Positions 56,616-64,000 of a stretch of DNA of 64,000 nucleotides are shown piece after piece. A model generated the notes under the pieces. The model had not been told where the DNA came from, searched no databases, and saw only the letters and a list, made by a program, of their open reading frames with translations. The translations under genes and the position numbers were made by a program. Each line of letters begins with the position of its first letter. The first letter of the stretch is position 1. The DNA is taken from assembly GCF_013423785.1 (NCBI RefSeq), contig NZ_CP058952.1, forward strand, positions 806,001-870,000, read 5' to 3'. Source of the stretch: Chitinibacter fontanus (GTDB taxonomy: Bacteria > Pseudomonadota > Gammaproteobacteria > Burkholderiales > Chitinibacteraceae).

Positions 56616-56664
56616 GGGTATATCTGTGTGGATCAGTTTTTTAATAGGATGTGCGCAGATACCC
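56616..56664. repeat. 49-bp palindromic repeat, copy F
   Basis: Begins GGGTATATCTGTG and ends with the complement of GGGTATCTGCGCAC. It is the only copy that is not close to a stop codon. Confidence 0.7.
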
Positions 56665-56837
56665 TGAGCTCGATTGCAATTTATGCAAATCTAGAACCAA
56701 CAAATTACGTTTTAGTCAGCCATTAAAAAAGCGAAGTTGCTCACAGTTATTATCTATTAAGCATAAACCCTAACTTGTCAGCCATCCGCCTTCTAACGTC
56801 TAATTACATAAAATAATCAATAATTTAGCCCAAATAA

Positions 56838-56948
56838 GTCCGAAAGATTAGGCAAGCTCTTGAAGAGTTTTGGGATTACTTCAGGCCTTCGGACTCAATA
56901 ACTGAGCTGTTTGCGCTGATTAACCGCAAACTGAAAAAGAGCAATTAA
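56838..56948 (+). pseudogene. 36-codon open remnant without start codon
   Basis: Between two stops the frame reads VRKIRQALEEFWDYFRPSDS and then ITELFALINRKLKKSN before TAA. The composition is protein-like and helical, but there is no ATG or ribosome site. It could be the tail of a lost gene or transposase. I do not recognise it. Confidence 0.25.
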
Positions 56949-57002
56949 ATCAACGAACTTAACCACAAACATCAGAATTCGTTAATATTCTTATAGATTA
57001 AT

Positions 57003-57530
57003 ATGAAAAACAGATCCTCAGGCTTCACCCTCATTGAAATGATGGTTGTCGTCGCCCTACTCGGCATCATTGCTGGCATTGCGGCCCCTAGCCTCACCAT
57101 GTTTGCTAAAAACAGCGCACTCAGCGGCTCATCGGAAGAACTCCTGAATGTGTTTAGCTACGCCAAAACCGAGGCGATAAAGCGTGGCAGCAGCATCTCC
57201 ATCTGTAATTCAGCAGCCCCTACTGCCGCAAGCCCTAGCTGTGTAACCGGCACGCCCAATTGGGCTACCGGCTGGCTGCTATTTTTAGACGCAGATGGCG
57301 ACGGAGTGTACGACTCTGGTGAAACCCTGCTACAGATTGGTCATGCGGTGAAAAATGTTAGCAGCATCAACGTGACTAATAACGCTAAATTTGTGCGCTT
57401 TCGGTCAGTAGTTCTCGCGGGCAGCAGCGACACAACATTCACGCTTTGCAATAGCGGCGCTACCGCACGAATAGTCACCATCGATAAAGTTGGCCGGATC
57501 ACCCGCGAGCTTGGCACCACTTGTAGTTAG
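57003..57530 (+). CDS. fimT: type IV pilus minor pilin FimT/GspH
   Basis: Minor pilin that helps start pilus assembly and may bind DNA. The 175-residue prepilin has the class III signal SSGFTLIEMMVVVALLGII with cleavage after Gly7 and Glu5 of the mature protein, then a GspH-type beta domain with DADGDGVYDSGE near 98, a Ca-binding-like loop, and a cysteine close to the C-terminus. First gene of fimT-pilV-pilW-pilX-pilY1. Confidence 0.9.
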   Translation: MKNRSSGFTLIEMMVVVALLGIIAGIAAPSLTMFAKNSALSGSSEELLNVFSYAKTEAIKRGSSISICNSAAPTAASPSCVTGTPNWATGWLLFLDADGDGVYDSGETLLQIGHAVKNVSSINVTNNAKFVRFRSVVLAGSSDTTFTLCNSGATARIVTIDKVGRITRELGTTCS

Positions 57531-57539
57531 GAGCATGCC

Positions 57540-58190
57540 ATGAAACAAACCGGAATGATTATGATCGAGGTGCTGGTCTCCCTCGTGGTGCTGGCGATTG
57601 GTATCTTGGGCCTAGCTTCATTGCAAGCCTACTCATTACGTGCGACGCAAAGTTCATATTTGCGCTCGGTAGCCACGGATCTGGCAAGCAGTTTAAGCGA
57701 ACAAGTTCAGGCCAATCGCGCCAAAACAATCGCCTCGCAAGATGCGGGCGGCGATGCCAAATACTACGGCACAGGCGCCCCTACCCTACCCAAAGCGCCG
57801 GACTACGCACGATTTACTTGTAGCGTAAACGCTTCGACCCATCATTTTGAATGTGAGAACGCCACAGGCTATACGCCCGAAAGCAGCGCCAACAGCACGG
57901 CACTCGCACGCACCGAACTTGGCTACTGGCTAGATCTGGTCGCAGCCTCATTACCTCTGGGGACAAGCGGGGGAGCGGTGATTTGCCGTGACACAAGCCC
58001 AGACGATGGCTCAGAACCCGTACTCGATAGCACCGCGGCTGATTTTGCAGCTAAAACGGGTTGCCTTGCTAGCAATAATGGCAGTTATGCCAGCGCACCC
58101 TATGTAATCAAGATCTGGTGGCAGGACGAAAAACCAACTAAAGCCAATCCAACCCCCGATCTGATGCGTTTTGCGCTGACTATTTCCTAA
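57540..58190 (+). CDS. pilV: type IV pilus minor pilin PilV
   Basis: Minor pilin of the pilus priming complex. The 216-residue protein has a prepilin-like start in which MIMIEVLVSLVVLAIGILGL follows Gly4; the residue after Gly is Met instead of Phe. The Glu at mature position 5 is present. GGAG precedes the ATG. It lies 9 bp after fimT. Confidence 0.9.
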   Translation: MKQTGMIMIEVLVSLVVLAIGILGLASLQAYSLRATQSSYLRSVATDLASSLSEQVQANRAKTIASQDAGGDAKYYGTGAPTLPKAPDYARFTCSVNASTHHFECENATGYTPESSANSTALARTELGYWLDLVAASLPLGTSGGAVICRDTSPDDGSEPVLDSTAADFAAKTGCLASNNGSYASAPYVIKIWWQDEKPTKANPTPDLMRFALTIS

Positions 58191-58200
58191 GAGACACAAA

Positions 58201-58980
58201 ATGGATACTTTTAGCCGCCAAACTGGGTTTACTCTGGTCGAGCTTATGGTTGGCCTGACCTTAGCCCTGCTTCTAACACTAGGGATTGCCAATATCTATG
58301 TGCAGACTCGGCAAACCTTCCGCAGCCAAACTGCATTAAGCCGCATGACTGAAGATGGCAAATACGCCATGGCCTCTTTGCAGCGGATGATGTTTCAAGC
58401 GGGCTTTCAAAATACGTCCAGTATGAAGTCGAACATGAGCACAGCCTTTCCTGCTGGTTATGGTATGGCAGCCGGCACTGTGATTAAAGGTAATGATACA
58501 AGTGTAGATATCCGGTTTTTGGGCGACCCTGATGGCAATATCATTACCTGTGCGCAAGATTCAACCGGCAACTCTGATTACCCACTACTGACCACCAACC
58601 AGCAATATGCCTATCGGCTATCGGTGGAAAATAGCCAGCTAAAATGCGGTCGCCTCGACAATACTGGCAGTACAGTCAGCAATCAGCAGGTGCTTGCAGA
58701 CAATATTGTCGATTTTAATCTCGTGTATGGCGTCGATAGCGACAATGATCGTCTGACAGACACCTATACCGACGCACCCACCAATTGGGCCAATGTCTAC
58801 TCGGTGCGCGCCTGCATGGTTGTTCGCAGTCGCGATGACAAGATCTCGGTCAGCAGCACCGGAAAAAGCTATCTGAATTGCAGTTTTCCCGATCACGCAC
58901 AGCAATCGGTAAGCAATAGCGACGGGCATCTCTACCGTACGTTCTCAACAACGCTCTATCTGCGTAACAAGCCCAACTAG
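58201..58980 (+). CDS. pilW: type IV pilus minor pilin PilW
   Basis: Minor pilin of the pilus priming complex. The 259-residue protein has the prepilin signal QTGFTLVELMVGLTLALLL with cleavage after Gly9, followed by the PilW family run SQTALSRMTEDGKYAMASLQ. The rest is a large beta-rich domain with paired cysteines. 10 bp after pilV. Confidence 0.92.
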   Translation: MDTFSRQTGFTLVELMVGLTLALLLTLGIANIYVQTRQTFRSQTALSRMTEDGKYAMASLQRMMFQAGFQNTSSMKSNMSTAFPAGYGMAAGTVIKGNDTSVDIRFLGDPDGNIITCAQDSTGNSDYPLLTTNQQYAYRLSVENSQLKCGRLDNTGSTVSNQQVLADNIVDFNLVYGVDSDNDRLTDTYTDAPTNWANVYSVRACMVVRSRDDKISVSSTGKSYLNCSFPDHAQQSVSNSDGHLYRTFSTTLYLRNKPN

Positions 58981-58990
58981 GACCGTCATC

Positions 58991-59518
58991 ATGTACACGC
59001 CCAAAATTCAGCGCGGCTTCGTTCTGATCACTAGTATTGTGTTTTTGATCGCCATCACGATCGCCGTGGTCTATGCGGTACGCAGCGCAACATTGCGTGA
59101 GCATTCCGCAGGTAACAATCGTGCTCGCTCTCAAGCCTTTGAAATGGCTCAACTGGCTATGCGTCGCGCCCAAGCCCAACTTACCGAAGAAGTGATTTTC
59201 CCTGCTTCGGGTTGCGCTAATGGCTTATGCAATAAGGAAGACGCTAGCAAAACCTATCTATTGAACAGTACCAACTGGTCGAGCGGCACTGGCACCTGCG
59301 CCATCGACAGCACAAGCTGCAACAAAGTCAAAGGTGGCAATACTGCAATTACCCAAACCGTAGCTGGCGTAGCCGCTCAGCCCCGCTGGGCGATTCGCGA
59401 CCTGGCCAATAACACCGACGGTGACTGCACTTTTTATGAAGTATGGGCGCAAGGCACAGGTGCCGACCCCAGCAGCTCAGTTTTACTCAAATCGATCGTC
59501 AAAGCTTGCGAGAGCTAA
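58991..59518 (+). CDS. pilX: type IV pilus minor pilin PilX
   Basis: Minor pilin that works with PilY1. The 175-residue protein has a prepilin-like start RGFVLITSIVFLIAITIAVV with cleavage after Gly9 but no Glu at mature position 5, as is common for PilX. The family run AFEMAQLAMRRAQAQL follows. Four or more cysteines in the C-terminal part are likely disulfide-bonded. AGGA precedes the ATG. Confidence 0.9.
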   Translation: MYTPKIQRGFVLITSIVFLIAITIAVVYAVRSATLREHSAGNNRARSQAFEMAQLAMRRAQAQLTEEVIFPASGCANGLCNKEDASKTYLLNSTNWSSGTGTCAIDSTSCNKVKGGNTAITQTVAGVAAQPRWAIRDLANNTDGDCTFYEVWAQGTGADPSSSVLLKSIVKACES

Positions 59519-59529
59519 GGAGCTTGATC

Positions 59530-62500
59530 ATGCAACGTACCACTTTATCTATCATCCTTAGCCTGCTGTTTATGCCTCACCTCGCGCAAGCGGTAGCGCT
59601 CAATAATTTAACCCAAGGTGGCCGTGATCCATTCACGCCACTTTATCAATCCTCTAATGAGCCACCACTCAATATGCTGGTGTTGGGCAAAGATCATCGT
59701 TTGTATTACGAAGCGTACAACGATGCGTCTGACCTAGACGGTGACGGCAATTATGATATTGGCTACCAAGGCTGGCGGGTTAAAGCTGGCTATAGCGAGG
59801 GCAAAGGCAATTTCAAAATTGACTACTATGGCTACTTCGATAGTTATAAATGCTACAGCTACAACAGCAGCAGCACTCGGTTTGAGCCAATCAATACCAC
59901 GACAAATAAAAAGTGTCGTAGCTATAGTGGTGCCCGCTGGAGCGGTGACTTCCTTAATTACCTGACCACCTCGCGGATCGACGCAATCCGTCGCGTATTG
60001 TACGGCGGCAAACGCAGCACCGACACGGCCAGCGAAACAGTGATCGAACGCGCGTTCATTCCGCAGGATGCACACACCTGGGGCAAGGAGTATATGAGCA
60101 TAGCCAATGATGGCTATGACATTCGAGACTATACCCCAATGGATTTACCAACCACAGGTAATCGACATCTTTTTGGGAACACCACCTTATGTACCCCGAA
60201 TAACTGCCAAACCAGTTATCTCAATCCACCGATGTTACGCACGATTAAAAACAGCCCACGCCGTATTTGGGAGTGGGTGAGTATTGAGCGCCCGGTTACC
60301 GATGCGCAATACGCGGATGGCTCAAACAACCGGGTAAATATCCCGACTGCGGATATGAATAACTACGTCGTGCGCGTACAGGTTTGCAAAACGGGGCTAT
60401 TGGAAGACGAGTGTAAAAAATATGGTTCCAGCTACAAGCCATTTGGCCTCATCCAACAATATGGCGATGCCGACAGTATGCGCTTTGGTTTATTGACCGG
60501 GAGCTACTCGGACAATACGCAAGGCGGTGTTCTACGCAAAAACATTGGCACCATCAGTGACGAAATCAACTCAGCCGATGGCACCTTCACAAACACCGTG
60601 GGCATTATTCGCACCATTGATAATCTGCGCATTGAAGGCTTCTCTAATAGCCGGGAATATTACGGCGTCAGCACGAATGACAATGACTGCAGCTACGGCA
60701 ATGCTTTCTCGAAACAATTGGTCAATGGCCGTTGTAGTAGCTGGGGCAATCCAGTGGCCGAAATGCTATGGGAAACCGTTAAGTATTACGCCGGTGGCAG
60801 CGCAGGCAACACCAGCGATGCTAAAGGCAGCGCACTAAATCTACCCGTAGCCAGTTGGCAAGATCCATACGGTTTAAACAACAATGTTCGCCGCAATAGC
60901 GTGTGCGCCAAGCCCGTTATTACCTTGATGTCCGACATCAACCCAAACTTTGATGGCAATTTAAGTGATGCCACCATCAACAGCACCAGCTTTAACATTC
61001 AAACCATTCTGAACAATATGTGGGCGGCTGAATTTGGCTCGGGCAGTAAAAATGTCATCATCGGCGAAAATGGCACCACGAATGATCAGGCGCCAACCAC
61101 CAAAACAGCCAGCAGCTTCTTTAACCTGAAAGGGCTGCCAGAAGAACCTGGTAAAGCAGGAACCTTCTTTAGTGCTGCAGTGGCCGAATTTGCCCGTAAA
61201 AATGACATCAATGCTGCTCCGTCTAAACAAGTCGTTAGTACATTTTCGATTGCGTTGGCTTCGGCGCTGCCGAAAATTGAGATTCCGGTTGCTGGGCAAA
61301 AAGTGACCTTTACCCCGTTCGCCAAATCTCCATCCAACGGCGGTGGCGCGGGCAGCCAAGGCGATTATCGCCCTACTAACCAGATTGTTGATTTCTACAT
61401 CGACACCATTCGCAATGTACCGGGCTTTACAACCGACACCTCGGTCAACGCTGGGCGGCCCTATTACAAATTCCGCATCAACTTTGAAGACGTGGAATAC
61501 GGTGGCGACCACGATATGGATGCGATTGCCGAATACGAAATTCGTCTGCTCGCCAATAACACCATCGAGGTGAAAGTAAACTCGACTTATGCTGCCGGCG
61601 GGATCGATCAGCACATGGGCTACGTTGTTTCTGGCACCACCAAGGATGGTGTTTATCTGGTGGTAAAAGACATCGGTGGCGGCAACGTCAAATACTGGAT
61701 GGATGCGCTGCCAGCAGGAACAGGGAATCCATCTGGCACGCCGATGGCACCAAGCAATGCAATGAGCGCATTGACTGATACGCGAACCTTCACACCGAAT
61801 AGTGCCGCAACCACCATCACCGAATTGAAATCGCCACTTTGGTATGCTGCAAAATACGGTGGGTTTATCGATGATGAATCGGAAGGCTCTGCCAATAAAG
61901 ATGTGCTGGACAACACCGCCGAATGGGATGGTGACGGTGACGGGATACCTGACAACTATTTCCTTGTGACCAACCCGCTCAAGCTCAAAGAGCAACTGGA
62001 TCGCGCCTTCTCGCGCATTGACAGTACCAGTCGCTCTAGCGCCCCCGTGGGCAGTACCGCAGGCAGTAACGCGCTATCCACCGAATACCGCATTTACCGC
62101 ACAGCCTATAAAGCCAATCAATGGAGTGGCAATCTTTCTGCGATTGCCCTTAATACCGATAGCTTGCAACTCGGCACGGTTTACTGGGACGCCAATGACC
62201 CAGGCAAACTGATTCCGCCGATCCAGCGGGTTTTAATGTCTTGGAATCCAGACACCCGTACTGGTCGCGCCTTTGATGCCGCCGCCGAAATGGCGCAATT
62301 ATCGTCGGCGCAAAAAGCCGCCCTAAACTATCCAAATGGCGACCCTGGTGGCTTTGTGGTTACCCCACTAATGGAGGCTCGCGCCAAATATATTCGCGGT
62401 GACAATAGCAACGAGGGCACCACAGCGGGTAAATATCGCGTGCGTGAGCAATTTAATGGTGAAACCAATTATCTGGCAGACATACTGGATGCGCAGCCCT

Positions 62501-64000
62501 ACGCCGTAGGCCCTGTGCCACGTGCCGATTACTACGTCGATAACGGCTACGCAGCCTTTGCTAACCAACAATCGGCCCGAACCAATTTTGTTTACGCCGG
62601 AGCCAATGGCGGCGTCTTTCATGCCTTTATGGACGACGTGGTAACCAATCAGGTTGACAATGGCAGAGAGCGTTTTGGTTATATTCCTTCATTCATGTTT
62701 GATAAGTTACGCAAATTGGAAGAGCTAACTTATAGCCATGAGTACTATCTCAACGGCCAACCTGCCGTGCAGGATGTGAAAACGGATGATGGTAGCTGGC
62801 GCACGCTACTGGCTGCTACTGCAGGTTTTGGTGGCAAAGGGATTTTTGCCCTCGACATCAGTAATCCACTGAGCGTGGGTTCTTCCGTTATTTCAGGCGT
62901 AACGCGCTGGGAGTTTTTTAACACCAATGACACCAGCAAAGGCAGCCCAGACATGGGCTATCAACCCTACAGCCCATTAATTACCAAAATGAATAATGGC
63001 AAATGGTATGCCATTACCGGCAATGGCCTAAATAGCACAACTGGCAGCGCGACTTTATTTTTACTGGATGTTTCTGGCCCGAGCGTCAGTGGCTGGGCTA
63101 ACAAAGTGGTCAAAATCACCGTTGATGCATCCGTTGCCAGCAATGGTGGCCTATTTAGCGGCGCCAATGGTTTATCGGCCCCCACTGCCGCTGATCTCAA
63201 TAGCGATGGCACCGCTGATTACGTGTACGCCGGCGATATGTTTGGCAATTTGTGGAAATTTGATGTCAGCAGCAACGATCCAAGCCAGTGGCGAGTTGCG
63301 CTGGGTGGCAAACCCATGTTTCGCGCCACCCGCAGCAACAAAGCACAATCGATCGTAAGCCCACCGGCGATTGCTCTGGAAAAGAACGCTGAGTCTGCAC
63401 TCAATATCACCAATAAGCGACTGATGGTTTACTTTGGTACCGGTAAATTCTATGAAGATTGCGACCGCTACAATGCCAGCTGTACAGGGCAATCGGATAC
63501 CAATGGCTTCTACGGTATTGTCGACCCAGAGATATCAATGGGCAGTAATGGCAATATCACAAGTACCGCAGTTACGAACTATACCCCGCCAAGTCTCACT
63601 GATTTGCTGCAGCAAAAAATGGCGCAATTTAATAGCACCGATTTGGCCAAATTTAATATTTCGGGTCTGACGCTAAGCGATATAGAAAACTATCGCTGCA
63701 TCTTGCCGAAAAAAGAAGATGGCAGCTTCCAGACTAATTGCTCGGATGACAATAAATACACGCCATCGATTCAATACGGCTGGTATTTAGATTTTCCACG
63801 GGGTGAAGAGCGTCACGTCGGCATGCCTAGAATTGCGGGTGGCACGATTCTATTTAACTCAATTATCCCAGCCGAGGATAGCGCCAACAGCTGCGCCTTC
63901 ACCTCACAATCGGGCTTAATGGCACTCAATCTCGATGACGGTGGACAATCTCGACCACGGTTTACCATGAACAATAGCGGCACCAGCAGCAAAGTGAGCA
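59530..64000 (+). CDS. pilY1: PilY1-family pilus tip adhesin (3' end outside the window)
   Basis: Calcium-dependent adhesin and assembly factor at the pilus tip. At least 1490 residues lie in the window. It has a signal peptide (to AQA, about 21), an N-terminal part that reads NMLVLGKDHRLYYEAYNDAS without a visible VWA MIDAS (DxSxS), Ca-loop-like motifs DLDGDGNYD near 75 and DGDGDGIPD near 800, and a C-terminal beta-propeller with the PilY1 calcium site DLNSDGTAD near 1222. AAGGAG lies about 8 nt upstream of the ATG. The stop is beyond 64000. Confidence 0.93.
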   Translation, partial: MQRTTLSIILSLLFMPHLAQAVALNNLTQGGRDPFTPLYQSSNEPPLNMLVLGKDHRLYYEAYNDASDLDGDGNYDIGYQGWRVKAGYSEGKGNFKIDYYGYFDSYKCYSYNSSSTRFEPINTTTNKKCRSYSGARWSGDFLNYLTTSRIDAIRRVLYGGKRSTDTASETVIERAFIPQDAHTWGKEYMSIANDGYDIRDYTPMDLPTTGNRHLFGNTTLCTPNNCQTSYLNPPMLRTIKNSPRRIWEWVSIERPVTDAQYADGSNNRVNIPTADMNNYVVRVQVCKTGLLEDECKKYGSSYKPFGLIQQYGDADSMRFGLLTGSYSDNTQGGVLRKNIGTISDEINSADGTFTNTVGIIRTIDNLRIEGFSNSREYYGVSTNDNDCSYGNAFSKQLVNGRCSSWGNPVAEMLWETVKYYAGGSAGNTSDAKGSALNLPVASWQDPYGLNNNVRRNSVCAKPVITLMSDINPNFDGNLSDATINSTSFNIQTILNNMWAAEFGSGSKNVIIGENGTTNDQAPTTKTASSFFNLKGLPEEPGKAGTFFSAAVAEFARKNDINAAPSKQVVSTFSIALASALPKIEIPVAGQKVTFTPFAKSPSNGGGAGSQGDYRPTNQIVDFYIDTIRNVPGFTTDTSVNAGRPYYKFRINFEDVEYGGDHDMDAIAEYEIRLLANNTIEVKVNSTYAAGGIDQHMGYVVSGTTKDGVYLVVKDIGGGNVKYWMDALPAGTGNPSGTPMAPSNAMSALTDTRTFTPNSAATTITELKSPLWYAAKYGGFIDDESEGSANKDVLDNTAEWDGDGDGIPDNYFLVTNPLKLKEQLDRAFSRIDSTSRSSAPVGSTAGSNALSTEYRIYRTAYKANQWSGNLSAIALNTDSLQLGTVYWDANDPGKLIPPIQRVLMSWNPDTRTGRAFDAAAEMAQLSSAQKAALNYPNGDPGGFVVTPLMEARAKYIRGDNSNEGTTAGKYRVREQFNGETNYLADILDAQPYAVGPVPRADYYVDNGYAAFANQQSARTNFVYAGANGGVFHAFMDDVVTNQVDNGRERFGYIPSFMFDKLRKLEELTYSHEYYLNGQPAVQDVKTDDGSWRTLLAATAGFGGKGIFALDISNPLSVGSSVISGVTRWEFFNTNDTSKGSPDMGYQPYSPLITKMNNGKWYAITGNGLNSTTGSATLFLLDVSGPSVSGWANKVVKITVDASVASNGGLFSGANGLSAPTAADLNSDGTADYVYAGDMFGNLWKFDVSSNDPSQWRVALGGKPMFRATRSNKAQSIVSPPAIALEKNAESALNITNKRLMVYFGTGKFYEDCDRYNASCTGQSDTNGFYGIVDPEISMGSNGNITSTAVTNYTPPSLTDLLQQKMAQFNSTDLAKFNISGLTLSDIENYRCILPKKEDGSFQTNCSDDNKYTPSIQYGWYLDFPRGEERHVGMPRIAGGTILFNSIIPAEDSANSCAFTSQSGLMALNLDDGGQSRPRFTMNNSGTSSKVS

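Larger units (their letters stand above)
56363..57002. other. 640-bp AT-rich gap with a 49-bp repeat and a small broken ORF
   Basis: The gap separates two divergent genes and should hold both promoters. It contains repeat copy F (56616-56664) and an open 36-codon stretch without start codon (56838-56948). Directly before fimT, TATAGA at 56992-56997 lies so close to the ATG that a leaderless mRNA is possible, and no Shine-Dalgarno is visible there. No other gene or RNA is recognised. Confidence 0.45.

Noticed and set aside
60961-61995. 344-codon open frame on the minus strand
   Set aside because: It is fully antisense to pilY1, which has the expected protein family features; the reverse frame has no recognisable domain or ribosome site.

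Overview
The window reads as chromosome of a motile, chitin-degrading Gram-negative bacterium. Protein style (RibA, FlhA, UvrB, Acs, L28/L33), a lateral set of type IV pilus minor pilins, a secreted GH18 chitinase and the flagellar gene order point to a betaproteobacterium of the order Neisseriales, plausibly Chitinibacteraceae. That placement is inferred from sequence character, not from a database match.

Layout. 1-636: ribA. 647-6466 (minus): flagellar block fliK, fliL, fliM, fliN, fliO, fliP, fliQ, fliR. 6554-17407 (plus): flhB, flhA, flhF, flhG, then a four-gene MCE/ABC lipid-transport operon (MlaE-, MlaF- and MlaD-like proteins plus an auxiliary lipoprotein), then fliA and an orphan motC. 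17554-18299: a PlsC-type acyltransferase broken by one missing base in a C tract. 18384-21425: ftsK, rpmB, rpmG. 21538-29489: acetate region (LysR, DUF485 protein, actP, a cNMP/CBS/DUF294 protein, a DnaQ-like exonuclease, acs). 29706-33009: NAD salvage unit nadV-prs, divergent from its Nudix-type regulator nrtR, with two matching operators. 33010-34521: accessory patch with an IS-end-like repeat array, a K+-channel-like gene and attC-like remnants. 34522-41619: uvrB, a FosX-type VOC enzyme, an outer-membrane protein, a chemoreceptor, a basic amino-acid binding protein, tonB and a pseudo-receiver. 41616-45859 (minus): PepSY protein, TonB-dependent receptor, DUF2946 protein (metal uptake). 45958-52294: SulP transporter, chitinase, PACE efflux pump with divergent LysR, a putative glycosidase. 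52466-56362: nadA, tRNA cluster (4 x Gly-GCC, Cys, Leu), ssb, YajR-like MFS. 57003-64000: fimT, pilV, pilW, pilX and the start of pilY1, which runs off the window.

The most novel signal is a family of eight dispersed intergenic elements, each 49 bp long, beginning GGGTAT (or close) and ending ATACCC, with imperfectly palindromic arms and variable centres. They lie mostly just 3' of stop codons; one doubles as an intrinsic terminator. Other notable points: FlhG has lost both lysines of its deviant Walker A motif but keeps the FlhF-activating DQAxxLR motif; the lipid-transport operon sits inside the flagellar gene run; the prs-nadV promoter has its operator exactly in the 17-bp spacer, and the second operator lies 126 bp away, about 12 helical turns.
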